The notes: generated by a model from the letters alone, not told the origin. A stretch of 44,685 nucleotides of DNA from an uncultured Eubacteriales bacterium (GCA_905199755.1 CAJKHT010000013.1:1-44685), one strand, 5' to 3'. Positions 18,299-26,163 are shown, numbered from the stretch's first letter. Program-made: numbers and translations.

Positions 18299-18910
18299 AT
18301 GAAAAATGATATTTTTAATACGCTTGAAAAAAATGATTTTTCGGTTAGTGAAGATGTTGAAATGATCGCATCGGATAATGCCCTTTCGCTTATTTTAATC
18401 CCATATTTTAATATAGACAAAAAGTTAGGAATAAACACAAAAAATATTGATGCGTATGTGGAATTCCAATTGTTATATCATCCTTTTGATGAAAATGTAA
18501 AAGTTGAATATGGTGTTTTTGGATATGATTTTGAACACAAAAGAGAATATATTCCGACAAATGAGGAAAATGCGATGTTTGTTGATTATATCGAAGAACA
18601 ATGTAAAAATAAATATGGAATGAACAGTAAAGAGTTGTATATAAACACATATTTTTGCTCTTTGGCAGAAGATTTTGAATTTGTTTTGGAAAAGAAAATG
18701 GAGTATTTCCAAATACGCAATTTGGTGGATGATTTTGTGCTGTTAAAAACTAAGGATGAGAGTATGGAGAAGTATGTCGGAAAGGAAATTGAACCGATTT
18801 ATATAGAAAGCGAAAAGTGTTTTGGATTCAAGTGCGATGAGACAGATGAGTTAATCTATAGCACAAAAAAGCTTTCCGAAAATTTCGAAAATGAAGAACT
18901 TGAAATATAA
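18299..18910 (+). CDS. hypothetical protein with acidic C-terminal tail
   Basis: 203 residues from ATG 18299, chosen because AAGGAG sits about 8 nt upstream. It is acidic and soluble, with alternating strands and helices and a loose pattern YFNIDKKLGINTKNIDAYVE. I do not recognise the family. It ends NFENEELEI, the acidic/hydrophobic tail shared by its neighbours, but unlike them has no palindrome at its stop. It sits between the giant polyvalent protein and the primase-like protein, in the presumed leading region. Confidence 0.75.
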   Translation: MKNDIFNTLEKNDFSVSEDVEMIASDNALSLILIPYFNIDKKLGINTKNIDAYVEFQLLYHPFDENVKVEYGVFGYDFEHKREYIPTNEENAMFVDYIEEQCKNKYGMNSKELYINTYFCSLAEDFEFVLEKKMEYFQIRNLVDDFVLLKTKDESMEKYVGKEIEPIYIESEKCFGFKCDETDELIYSTKKLSENFENEELEI

Positions 18911-18930
18911 GTTTAGAAATGGAGCGGCTT

Positions 18931-20154
18931 ATGAGAAAAATATATGAACCAAAACCGAGATTTACTCAGGAACAGTATGAAAAAGCGGCAAGCACAGATG
19001 TTTTGAAGTTTTTGCAGGAGCGAGGATATGAGTTTAAAAAGACAGGCGGATCGTATAAGGCAAAGGGTGTTCACGGCGGCTTGGTAGTCAATAACAATCT
19101 ATGGAATTGGTTTGCAAGAGGTATCGGCGGCACCGCAATAGATTATCTTTCAAAGGTTGAGGGTATGGATTTTGTGAACGCTGTTTTATACCTTTGCGGT
19201 GAGGAGTACGACGGCAGCAGAAAGTCGATTGGAAAGATTGCGGAAGAACCGCCTAAACCCAAAGAACTCATTATACCACAGGAAAATTCACATGCAAGAC
19301 ACGCATTTGCATACTTGTCTAAGACAAGAAAAATTGATAATGAAATCATATCTGAGCTTATGCACCAAAAGAAAATATATGAAAGCTTGGAGTATTTTGC
19401 GAAAGTAGATGTAAACGGAGAGGGTATGACAGCAAAGCTTGTAACTTTTGCGGATTTTGAAAAATTACCGCAATATAACCTGATAGACCGCTGCGTGGAA
19501 AAAGACAGCTTAAAGCTTGGTTTTAATGATGAAAATAGACTCAAATACATAGGTGTTGAAACTATCAGTTATGACAGACTTGCATCATACAAGAAAAGCG
19601 GATTTTTTAAGAATATATCAAGTGTTAATAATTGCGTATTTTGTGGTTATGATGAATTAGGTCAAATGAAATATGTTGCTATGCGGAGCGTAAACCAAAA
19701 CTCAAAATTCAGACAGGATGCCGCCGGATCAGACAAGCAGTATGGTTTTTCTACGGACGGAACGAGTGATGAATTATTTGTATTTGAAGCTCCGATTGAT
19801 GCAATGAGCCACGCAACTCTTTTTAAACTTGAGGGGCTTGACTGGAAACAGGACAGCAGGGTATCAATGGGAGGTTTATCAGATTTAGCATTGGAGCATT
19901 ATTTGAAAATGCACCCGTACATAAAGAAAGTACATTTTTGTCTTGATAATGACGAAGCAGGAAAAAACAGAATATACGGTGTATATGATGAGAAAAAAGA
20001 TGAATATGTCATAGAAAGCTATAAACAAAAATATGAAGGTTTGGGGTATGAAGTATTTGTGGACTTGCCTGTAACAAAAGACTATAATAACGATTTACAA
20101 ATGTATTTAAGCGAGCAGGCGGCAAATGAAAATGATGAAATTTTAGAAATGTGA
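18931..20154 (+). CDS. DUF3991/Toprim-domain primase-like protein
   Basis: 407 residues from ATG 18931, preferred over ATG 18919 because the GGAG at 18921-18924 then lies 6 nt upstream. The N-terminal DUF3991-type region includes WNWFARGIGGTAIDYLSKVE (about 52-71), like the CHC2 finger region of primases but without the cysteines. The Toprim part has FVFEAPIDAMS (acidic Glu near 288) and VHFCLDNDEAGKNR (DxD near 340). Such proteins are thought to help prime or process DNA during transfer; conjugative primases of other systems are delivered to recipients. It ends DEILEM and runs into palindrome copy 2. Confidence 0.85.
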   Translation: MRKIYEPKPRFTQEQYEKAASTDVLKFLQERGYEFKKTGGSYKAKGVHGGLVVNNNLWNWFARGIGGTAIDYLSKVEGMDFVNAVLYLCGEEYDGSRKSIGKIAEEPPKPKELIIPQENSHARHAFAYLSKTRKIDNEIISELMHQKKIYESLEYFAKVDVNGEGMTAKLVTFADFEKLPQYNLIDRCVEKDSLKLGFNDENRLKYIGVETISYDRLASYKKSGFFKNISSVNNCVFCGYDELGQMKYVAMRSVNQNSKFRQDAAGSDKQYGFSTDGTSDELFVFEAPIDAMSHATLFKLEGLDWKQDSRVSMGGLSDLALEHYLKMHPYIKKVHFCLDNDEAGKNRIYGVYDEKKDEYVIESYKQKYEGLGYEVFVDLPVTKDYNNDLQMYLSEQAANENDEILEM

Positions 20155-20178
20155 CCTTGTTCCAAATTGGAATAAGGT
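20154..20178. repeat. stop-codon palindrome, copy 2
   Basis: Arms ACCTTGTTCCAA/TTGGAATAAGGT around a single A, starting on the last base of the TGA stop. One G-T opposition (G-U in RNA). No T tract follows. Confidence 0.92.
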
Positions 20179-20201
20179 TCGGAAAGGACAGGTGATATTT
20201 A

Positions 20202-20987
20202 ATGCCGAATCATGTGAGAAATATAATTGTAATTGAAGCGGAAAAAGAAAAAATTACAGAAATATTGAACGCAATCAAAAATGATGAAAAAGGAATAGGA
20301 AGTATTGATTTTAACAAGCTGATACCTATGCCGGAATCACTTAATATTGAGTGCGGTTCAAACACACGCAAAGGTTTTGAAATGTTTTCCGATATGAGGG
20401 GAAAATATGAGAAATTGATGCAGATACTCAATACTACCCCGGATTCCGAGAAATTTATGTTTGCTGTAAACTTGAAAAAGAAACTTGAGAAAGAAATAAA
20501 GGATATGTCGGAAGAAGATAGAAAACTGTTTGATTTGGGGAAACGAGCCTTTGAAAATATTCAGAATTATGGCGCGCCGACTTGGTATGAGTGGTCGGTA
20601 GATAATTGGGGTACAAAATGGAACGCTTATGATTTTGACTATGATAAAGATAAAACATTATATTTTAATACGGCATGGTCAGCACCGCACAATATTTTGC
20701 AGGCACTTTCCGAAAAATATCCAGAAGTCCGGTTAGAACATAGCTGGGCTGATGAGGATGTTGGATACAATGTTGGAGAGTGTACATATCAGGGCGGCGA
20801 AGTAACATATGAAAATATCCCGGCGGGAGGCTCTAAAGAAGCATTTGATATGGCCTTTTCTATTAGGGAGTGTTCGCCTGAAGATTACGGACTTATGCTT
20901 AACAGTGCCGGTACGGAGTTCATTGAAGCGGAAAGTGAAACACAGGCTTTGCTGCCTTCAAGTGAAGATGAAGAATTTGAAATGTGA
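20202..20987 (+). CDS. YubB/DUF1281-like (Api92-like) protein
   Basis: 261 residues. It opens MPNHVRNIIVIEAEKEKITE and includes IDFNKLIPMPESL, WYEWSVDNWGTKWNAYD, FNTAWSAPHNILQALSEKYP and LEHSWADEDVGYNVGECTYQ. This order matches the DUF1281/YubB ferredoxin-like family found in plasmid leading regions and phages. The biochemical role is unknown. Codons are ordinary for the window. It ends SSEDEEFEM and flows into palindrome copy 3. The location left of oriT parallels that of YubB on F-like plasmids. Confidence 0.82.
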   Translation: MPNHVRNIIVIEAEKEKITEILNAIKNDEKGIGSIDFNKLIPMPESLNIECGSNTRKGFEMFSDMRGKYEKLMQILNTTPDSEKFMFAVNLKKKLEKEIKDMSEEDRKLFDLGKRAFENIQNYGAPTWYEWSVDNWGTKWNAYDFDYDKDKTLYFNTAWSAPHNILQALSEKYPEVRLEHSWADEDVGYNVGECTYQGGEVTYENIPAGGSKEAFDMAFSIRECSPEDYGLMLNSAGTEFIEAESETQALLPSSEDEEFEM

Positions 20988-21011
20988 CCTTATTTCAATT
21001 TGGAACAAGGT
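20987..21011. repeat. stop-codon palindrome, copy 3
   Basis: Left arm ACCTTATTTCAA, right arm TTGGAACAAGGT, around T; it begins on the last A of the TGA stop. The most diverged copy: one A-C mismatch and one G-U in RNA. AATTTTAT follows. Confidence 0.88.
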
Positions 21012-21038
21012 TAATTTTATGCGCAAGGAGGTGTGGTT

Positions 21039-21884
21039 ATGTCTACGGCATTAAAACAAAAACCGGAATATAAGCTGAAAGTTGAATATGATGATGAACC
21101 GATAAATCCACGCAGGGAGTATGATAATTTTGCACATATGGCTTGTTGGCATCGTAACTATAATCTCGGTGATGAACATGATTTTGATGAACCGTCGGAA
21201 CTGTTAAAGCAGATGATAAGAGATACTCTATCTGCTGATGAAGTCATTGATTATGTTAAAAAGTCTAAACTTGATGATGTAAGGTTGATGTATAACCGTT
21301 CGGAGCGTGAATGGGAGCTTCAGGGCGAGTATAACGGTAAATGGTTTACAGAATACACATTTTTGCCTAATGAATTAAAAAATTCAGATGAGGCAAAAGA
21401 TTGTGTTTTGGAGTTTTTGTCCATAAATTCACTTAAAGAGCTTGCGGAGAGAAAAAATATAATGCTGCCGCTTTACCTTTATGACCACAGCGGAATCACA
21501 ATGTCTTGCAGTCATACATACCCTTACAACGACCGTTGGGACAGCGGACAGGTCGGGTGGATTTATGCAAGTTATAATGAAATTGAAAAAGAGTACGGCA
21601 CTCTGTTGGCAGACACGATAGAAAATGTCGAGAATCTAATGATAGGTGAGGTTAAAACTTATGACAGCTATTTGCGCGGCGAATGTTACGGTTTTATTCT
21701 TGAAGAAAACGGAGAAGAAATCGACAGTTGTTGGGGTTTTCTCGGTGATTTAAGAGAGGTTCGCGAGGATATGAAAAGCTATGTTTCAGATGAACAAAAA
21801 TATCTTTTTGATAACATTGATTACTGCTGTATGGAGTATGCCGAAAATGAAGAATATGAAGATGAGGACGAATACGATATGTGA
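21039..21884 (+). CDS. phage/plasmid accessory family protein (INPR...CWH...YNLGD), copy A
   Basis: 281 residues from ATG 21039, 8 nt after AAGGAGG (the GTG at 21033 is too close). The N-terminal motif EPINPRREYDNF, then MACWHRNYNLGDEHDF, plus LPLYLYDHSG, DSGQVGWIYASYNEIEKEYG and GEEIDSCWGFLGD later, define a family widely found in phages and conjugative elements, with no assigned function. Related to the protein at 23296. Asp/Glu-rich end EYEDEDEYDM, then palindrome copy 4. A role in protecting incoming DNA is possible from context only. Confidence 0.82.
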   Translation: MSTALKQKPEYKLKVEYDDEPINPRREYDNFAHMACWHRNYNLGDEHDFDEPSELLKQMIRDTLSADEVIDYVKKSKLDDVRLMYNRSEREWELQGEYNGKWFTEYTFLPNELKNSDEAKDCVLEFLSINSLKELAERKNIMLPLYLYDHSGITMSCSHTYPYNDRWDSGQVGWIYASYNEIEKEYGTLLADTIENVENLMIGEVKTYDSYLRGECYGFILEENGEEIDSCWGFLGDLREVREDMKSYVSDEQKYLFDNIDYCCMEYAENEEYEDEDEYDM

Positions 21885-21908
21885 CCTTGTTCCAAATTGG
21901 AACAAGGT
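21884..21908. repeat. stop-codon palindrome, copy 4
   Basis: Perfect arms ACCTTGTTCCAA/TTGGAACAAGGT around A, beginning on the last base of the TGA stop. No T tract. Confidence 0.93.
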
Positions 21909-21926
21909 TCTGAAAGGAGAAATTAA

Positions 21927-22880
21927 ATGTATAATTATAAAGGTTTAACAGTATCTTGGAAAACGCAGAACTGTGAGAGATATTTAAGAGAAAAAATCTT
22001 GCCCTTTAGGGGATTGGCATTTGAAGTGATTGACAATTACGGCAATAAAATAGATGAGTTCAATGGTGCATACGGGATAGATTTAAAAGCAGATGAAAAT
22101 GCGATAAAAGGTTATATAAGAAAGCATATGGAACAGAATGAAGAACAGTATAAAAAAATTATAAGCGAAAACGGAATCTGCAAAGAAAAGATTATTGAAG
22201 ATATTGATAATATGAACAGAGAAGATAAATATAAGTTGGCATATCATTTGCTTGAAACTTTGGATAAAGACGGTTCCATTCTATATGAAACGGCAAAAGA
22301 ACAAACAGGAATTACGCCGGAAACATTTTATCATATTCCGAATGAACAGAATTTTTTGAACGGATTAATAAGTCATGAACTTGTGAAATATGCGGAGGCT
22401 GCAAAATTCGGAGAAGTTATATATGAAGATGATGTATTAAAAACAGTTTCTGTTGACTATGGCTCGGAAGCATATAAGCGGTATGAGTCAGATTTATATA
22501 AGCAGACTGTTGAAAAAATGCTTGATAGTGAAATGTCATTAGAGGATATGATGAATATACAACATAATTTTCTTGATTATAAGTGTGATGCCTTTTTATA
22601 TAATCCGCTGCACACTGATAAAGAGACAACATATATCGTTCAAGAGGATATAGATAAAGCGGAGGTTTATGGACAAAGTGCGCCGTATAAGGAGTTACCT
22701 GAAAATAGAGCAAGAGCTATATTATCGGGTGCATTAGATTATTTGTCAGAATCTTTGAGGAGAAGCAACCTGTATGAAGTTTTAAGCGGTTCGGTCGGTA
22801 TGCTGAATGAAGAAATTACAGACGAGGGTTTTGAACTTGATGATTATTATGAAGAAGATGAGGACGAATATGATATGTGA
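21927..22880 (+). CDS. hypothetical protein with long acidic tail
   Basis: 317 residues, AAAGGAG before ATG 21927. The first 70 residues (LTVSWKTQNCERYLREKILP, then FEVIDNYGNKIDEFNGAYGI) look like a small alpha/beta domain; a helical middle follows. I do not recognise the family. The end ELDDYYEEDEDEYDM is almost the same as that of the preceding gene (EDEDEYDM), although the two proteins are otherwise unlike. Palindrome copy 5 begins at its stop. Confidence 0.78.
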   Translation: MYNYKGLTVSWKTQNCERYLREKILPFRGLAFEVIDNYGNKIDEFNGAYGIDLKADENAIKGYIRKHMEQNEEQYKKIISENGICKEKIIEDIDNMNREDKYKLAYHLLETLDKDGSILYETAKEQTGITPETFYHIPNEQNFLNGLISHELVKYAEAAKFGEVIYEDDVLKTVSVDYGSEAYKRYESDLYKQTVEKMLDSEMSLEDMMNIQHNFLDYKCDAFLYNPLHTDKETTYIVQEDIDKAEVYGQSAPYKELPENRARAILSGALDYLSESLRRSNLYEVLSGSVGMLNEEITDEGFELDDYYEEDEDEYDM

Positions 22881-22904
22881 CCTTGTTCCAAATTGGAACA
22901 AGGT
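22880..22904. repeat. stop-codon palindrome, copy 5
   Basis: Perfect arms ACCTTGTTCCAA/TTGGAACAAGGT around A, beginning on the last base of the TGA stop. Confidence 0.93.
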
Positions 22905-22924
22905 TCGGAATGGAGGAATTTTAT

Positions 22925-23251
22925 ATGAGCAGCATTAACTCGCACTATTATTTAGTCGGTCACGCAACAAACGGCGAAAATCCCGAAGTGGTATATATGA
23001 AACCGACTGCTGAAAACATTGCAAATTTTATTATGAAACACCGGGATTCAGAAGTTACGATAACAGATGAGTTGGATATACCGTTTGTTACAGCTTTTAA
23101 CGGCTTTATTAACACTTGCAAAGACCAAAATTTTCTTATCGCTGAACTGCATCCTGCAATTATCCCTATTCAGCGTGGTGAAAAGGAGGTCGGAGAGATT
23201 ATCAAATATTCTATGGGTGAGAATGAATATGAAGATGAGATGTTTGATTAA
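22925..23251 (+). CDS. small hypothetical protein with acidic tail
   Basis: 108 residues from ATG 22925, 9 nt after GGAGG. Compact and soluble, with the pattern SINSHYYLVGHATNGENPEV at the N-terminus. I do not recognise it. The end MGENEYEDEMFD is a variant of the shared acidic tail that lacks the terminal Met. Its stop is TAA instead of TGA, yet palindrome copy 6 still shares its final A. Confidence 0.75.
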   Translation: MSSINSHYYLVGHATNGENPEVVYMKPTAENIANFIMKHRDSEVTITDELDIPFVTAFNGFINTCKDQNFLIAELHPAIIPIQRGEKEVGEIIKYSMGENEYEDEMFD

Positions 23252-23275
23252 CCTTGTTCCAAATTGGAACAAGGT
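23251..23275. repeat. stop-codon palindrome, copy 6
   Basis: Perfect arms ACCTTGTTCCAA/TTGGAACAAGGT around A, beginning on the last base of a TAA stop. Confidence 0.93.
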
Positions 23276-23282
23276 CACGGAA

Positions 23283-23298
23283 GGAGGCGATTAAAATA
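23283..23298 (+). promoter_or_regulatory. ribosome site with apparent AUA start
   Basis: GGAGG (23283-23287) is followed by 8 nt and ATA at 23296. The alternative in-frame TTG at 23254 lies inside palindrome copy 6, and ATT at 23290 is only 2 nt from GGAGG. Alignment with the related gene at 21039 places the start here. Confidence 0.5.
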
Positions 23299-24018
23299 GC
23301 AAGACCGAAATTTACTGCAAAAATATCCTATGATATAAAGCCTGTAAATCCGAGATTAAGTCAGGAATATAGTCATATGATATGCTGGCACGAAAAATAT
23401 AATTTGGGTGATAAGCATAATTTCAAATCTGAAAAAGAGTTGTTTGAGCATTTATTGCAAAAGGCAAATATCAAGTCGGAGGAAATCGGTGTTGATATGG
23501 ATAATATTGAAAGCTCAAAAGGCAAACTTCTTGAAGAATTAAGAAAGCATATTCCGATTATACCGCTTTTCCTTTATGACGGTAAATTCCCTGAAATGAC
23601 AGCGGTATCGGAGCGTCAAAAAACGAAAGGCGAGTTTGTCGGATACATCTTTATGGATGAGGAACAGCTTGAAAAACTGTTCGGAGGTGACGGTGAAGAT
23701 AAAATAAAAAACGGAGCGTGGTATTTACTTGAAGATGCAGACTTATACAGTAACTACATAAGCGGCAATAACTTTCTCTATGAGCTGTTTAAGGACGGAG
23801 AACATTTTTGTGCGATGTCAGGCTTTATCGGACAGATGAACAGCGAAATGCTTCATGATATGGAAATGTCGGCAAAGGATATGCTTATCGGCGAAAATGT
23901 AACAGCCGAAGAAGTGACCGATATGTTTGGTGTTGACGCGCCGCAGATTATCGAGGATAAAAATGTTGAGAGCGTTCCGAATATTGAAAATGTTGAATAC
24001 GAAGAAATGGAGATGTGA
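23296..24018 (+). CDS. phage/plasmid accessory family protein (NPR...CWH...YNLGD), copy B
   Basis: 240 residues from the inferred AUA. The N-terminal KPVNPRLSQEYSHMICWHEK, then YNLGDKHNF, matches the protein at 21039; IPLFLYDG, FVGYIFMDEEQLEKLFG and AMSGFIGQMN line up with its later blocks. Divergence is high, so it is an old paralogue. It lacks the DSCWG cysteine of copy A. The function is unknown. It ends VEYEEMEM, then palindrome copy 7, and is the last gene before the oriT candidate. Confidence 0.8.
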   Translation: MARPKFTAKISYDIKPVNPRLSQEYSHMICWHEKYNLGDKHNFKSEKELFEHLLQKANIKSEEIGVDMDNIESSKGKLLEELRKHIPIIPLFLYDGKFPEMTAVSERQKTKGEFVGYIFMDEEQLEKLFGGDGEDKIKNGAWYLLEDADLYSNYISGNNFLYELFKDGEHFCAMSGFIGQMNSEMLHDMEMSAKDMLIGENVTAEEVTDMFGVDAPQIIEDKNVESVPNIENVEYEEMEM

Positions 24019-24042
24019 CCTTGTTCCAAATTGGAATAAGGT
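24018..24042. repeat. stop-codon palindrome, copy 7
   Basis: Arms ACCTTGTTCCAA/TTGGAATAAGGT around A, with one G-U in RNA, beginning on the last base of the TGA stop. AATTTTTTT follows, so this copy may terminate the 10-24 kb operon. Confidence 0.92.
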
Positions 24043-24043
24043 T

Positions 24044-24200
24044 AATTTTTTTCGTTAGCTTACAGCCGCAAAGGACAAAAAACGCAGCGTAAAACCGCTG
24101 AAAGCTAACGGCAAAATCGTCACTTTAGTGACGGCAAGCTTCCTGTTTGTATATACAAACAGCTTGTTTTAATACTTGGGCATAGCCCAAACCCATTTAA
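24044..24200. other. oriT: candidate origin of transfer (oriT)
   Basis: A non-coding stretch directly upstream of the mobilisation genes with four inverted repeats: CGTTAGCTT/AAGCTAACG (24053-24061, 24102-24110) enclosing CAGCG/CGCTG (24085-24089, 24096-24100); CGTCACT/AGTGACG (24118-24124, 24127-24133); a perfect 20-bp palindrome with half-site CTGTTTGTAT (24143-24162); and TTGGGC/GCCCAA (24176-24181, 24185-24190). Repeat density and position next to mobC and the relaxase are typical of oriT. The nick site cannot be read with confidence. Confidence 0.6.
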
Positions 24201-24219
24201 GATAGGAGTGTGAAATTTT

Positions 24220-24381
24220 ATGAAAGACGAAAAAGAACAGCTTTGCCCCAAATGTCAGACGGGGCTTGACAGCCTGAAATTAGACAGCCGAGCGCCTATG
24301 TGTCCGTATCTGGATTATCATAACGGTACACATTGCTCAAAATTCCGTGATCTTAAAGAAATGCAGGGAAAAAGCGAATAA
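24220..24381 (+). CDS. small Cys-rich protein
   Basis: 53 residues from ATG 24220, with AGGAG (24204-24208) 11 nt upstream. LCPKCQTG, MCPYLDY and HCSKF give four Cys in a pattern that could hold a zinc ion. It precedes mobC by 19 nt and is probably co-transcribed with the mobilisation genes. An oriT-related role is possible but rests only on position. Confidence 0.65.
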   Translation: MKDEKEQLCPKCQTGLDSLKLDSRAPMCPYLDYHNGTHCSKFRDLKEMQGKSE

Positions 24382-24400
24382 TGTGCAGGAGGTGATAGTA

Positions 24401-24721
24401 TTGAAGGATTACGGTTTCAGCATACGGATAGAAAAATCCGATTTGGATAAAATCAGAGAAAATGCACAAAAGGCGAATATGACAACTACCGCCTATCTCA
24501 TAAACAGAGCCTTGCGTGACGACCGGATTATTATACTTGAAGATTTAAAACCCGTATGTCATGAACTAAGAAAAATCGGTACAAATCTCAATCAGCTTAC
24601 AATGCTTGCACACAGAGGGCAAATAAACTGCGTTAATCTTTCCGCATTATCGGAGGAAGTGAAAAAGCTATGGCAGCCATTGAATTTATTAACCGAAAGA
24701 ACAAAACCTATGGGGCATTGA
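24401..24721 (+). CDS. mobC: MobC-type relaxosome accessory protein
   Basis: 106 residues from TTG 24401, chosen because AGGAGGTG (24387-24394) lies just upstream. The N-terminal SIRIEKSDLDKIRENAQKAN with TAYLINRALRD is a ribbon-helix-helix DNA-binding pattern; the following VCHELRKIGTNLNQLTMLAH is the MobC signature. MobC proteins bind oriT and help open DNA for the relaxase. It overlaps the relaxase gene by 52 nt. Confidence 0.88.
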   Translation: MKDYGFSIRIEKSDLDKIRENAQKANMTTTAYLINRALRDDRIIILEDLKPVCHELRKIGTNLNQLTMLAHRGQINCVNLSALSEEVKKLWQPLNLLTERTKPMGH

Positions 24722-25647
24722 GGCGGGTTATAAATTACATAACTCGTCCCGATAAAACCGAGGATAACTTGATTTACGGTGAACTATGCAATAAAAACAC
24801 CGCATATGAGGATTTTGTTCAGGTCAAGCAAATGTACGGGAAAGAAAAAGGCAGACAGTATATACATTTTGTGCAGTCCTTTTCACCCGATGAAGATATA
24901 ACGCCGGAAATAGCAAATGAAATAGCACAAAAACTGATTTCGCATCCTGCGTTTAAGGGCTTTCAGGTGCTTATTGCAACGCATACGGACACGCCGCATA
25001 TTCATACTCATTTTGTTATCAATTCCGTCAATTCCGAAACGGGCTTAAAATGGCAGTTATCGGCAGAGGAACTGCAAAGCATAAAGGACTATTCTGATGA
25101 ATTGTGCCGTGAATATGGCTTGAATGCAATTGATAATGATAAAAAAGAAAAAGGGCATAGATCGGGCGGCGAATATCGCAGTAAACAAAAGGGGACGAGC
25201 TGGAAGTATGAAATATTTTTAGCGGTGACTGCCTGTATGAAAACAGCGACAAGCCGTGAGGACTTTATAAATAAAATGAACGAGCTTGGCTATCAGGTTG
25301 TTTGGAATGATAATAAAACATATATAACTTTTATCTCACCGGACGGAAAGAAGTGCAGAAATAAAAAGCTGTACCCACCAGAAAGATTTACAAAAGAGAA
25401 TATGGAAAAGGTCTTTGAGGAAAATCGAAAACGGCTGGACAAAGCGGAAAGTCAAAAGCGGTGGAATGTGCTTGTTGAGGCAATATATCTTTTCGGAAAC
25501 AATGCACGAAAAAACAATACAAACGGCAAATTTCCGCTTACAAAATTAGAGGGTGAGGCGTTGAAAGAATATATGATGCTGCATGATAATGAGGGCGAGA
25601 TAGATTGGAGTGAGGATTTTGAGAATGAGGCTGATTTTGAATTGTAA
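24670..25647 (+). CDS. MobP-type relaxase
   Basis: 325 residues. The N-terminal GALRRVINYITRPDKTED holds the likely catalytic Tyr (near residue 24). DTPHIHTHFVINSVNSETG (near 100-118) is the three-His metal motif of the MobA/VirD2 (MobP) class, which nicks oriT and stays bound to the 5' end of the strand during transfer. The protein is shorter than relaxases with fused helicase or primase. Its end, SEDFENEADFEL, has the same acidic/hydrophobic tail as the 18-24 kb proteins, which matters because relaxases are transported to the recipient. Confidence 0.92.
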   Translation: MAAIEFINRKNKTYGALRRVINYITRPDKTEDNLIYGELCNKNTAYEDFVQVKQMYGKEKGRQYIHFVQSFSPDEDITPEIANEIAQKLISHPAFKGFQVLIATHTDTPHIHTHFVINSVNSETGLKWQLSAEELQSIKDYSDELCREYGLNAIDNDKKEKGHRSGGEYRSKQKGTSWKYEIFLAVTACMKTATSREDFINKMNELGYQVVWNDNKTYITFISPDGKKCRNKKLYPPERFTKENMEKVFEENRKRLDKAESQKRWNVLVEAIYLFGNNARKNNTNGKFPLTKLEGEALKEYMMLHDNEGEIDWSEDFENEADFEL

Positions 25648-25661
25648 AGGACGGAAACAAA

Positions 25662-26120
25662 ATGAAAAGAAAATTGATTGTGGCGGCGATATGTTTTATG
25701 CTCGCTTTAGTTATTAATGTATATTTATCCGAAGTCGTGTTTCAAGTTGTCGGGAGAACCTTTGACGGTTTTTCCGGCATTTCTTTTTTCGGAAGCTTAA
25801 AGAGTATGACGGAAAGCGCAACGCATCGGACAATATTCTGGTGTATTCAGATTTTTGTCGTGCTTGGATTGGTGTTATTGATAGCAAGCCGTATGGTGAG
25901 CATGGAAAGCAAAATGATTACAGTTACGGCAGATATTAAAACCCCTGCGGTTGCCGGGCAAAAACAACACGGTTCCGCAAGGTGGCAAACGAAAAAAGAA
26001 ATTTTCAAAAGCTTTAATGTTGCACGTCTGGATGAAAATAATACAGTCATCAGCGAGCTTATAAAGCACGGTTATGATGATCTTGAGTTTTTTCACAGGA
26101 AGGGCGGTGATAGTATGTGA
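25662..26120 (+). CDS. membrane segment resembling the N-terminus of a VirD4/TraG coupling protein
   Basis: 152 residues with two membrane spans (about 5-27 and 62-82), then QKQHGSARWQTKKEIFKSFN (about 105-124). HGSARW..KKEI is the segment that in one-piece VirD4-type proteins of Firmicutes links the membrane domain to the ATPase. Here the frame ends soon after, and the matching ATPase, which lacks membrane spans, is encoded 7 kb downstream at 33236. The gene may be half of a split coupling protein or a partner that anchors it. Confidence 0.65.
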   Translation: MKRKLIVAAICFMLALVINVYLSEVVFQVVGRTFDGFSGISFFGSLKSMTESATHRTIFWCIQIFVVLGLVLLIASRMVSMESKMITVTADIKTPAVAGQKQHGSARWQTKKEIFKSFNVARLDENNTVISELIKHGYDDLEFFHRKGGDSM

Positions 26121-26163
26121 AAACAATATTAAATCATCATTTTAAAGAAGGAACGGTACAAAA

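Noticed and set aside
18931..20154. True CHC2 zinc-finger DnaG-type primase
   Set aside because: The N-terminal region lacks the Cys/His ligands; only the fold-like WNWFARG.GG.AIDY pattern and the Toprim motifs are present, so DUF3991/Toprim is the better description.
23254..23295. TTG start inside palindrome copy 6 for the gene ending at 24018
   Set aside because: It has no ribosome site, would translate the palindrome, and does not fit the related gene, whose start aligns with ATA 23296.
18242..24042. Palindromes as single-stranded-DNA promoters of the F-plasmid Frpo type
   Set aside because: The stems (about 12 bp) are too short to present both -35 and -10 elements, and no -10-like box is conserved beside them.
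18242..24042. Palindrome series as a CRISPR array
   Set aside because: The repeats are hundreds of bases to over a kilobase apart and each interval is a gene; there are no spacers or cas genes.
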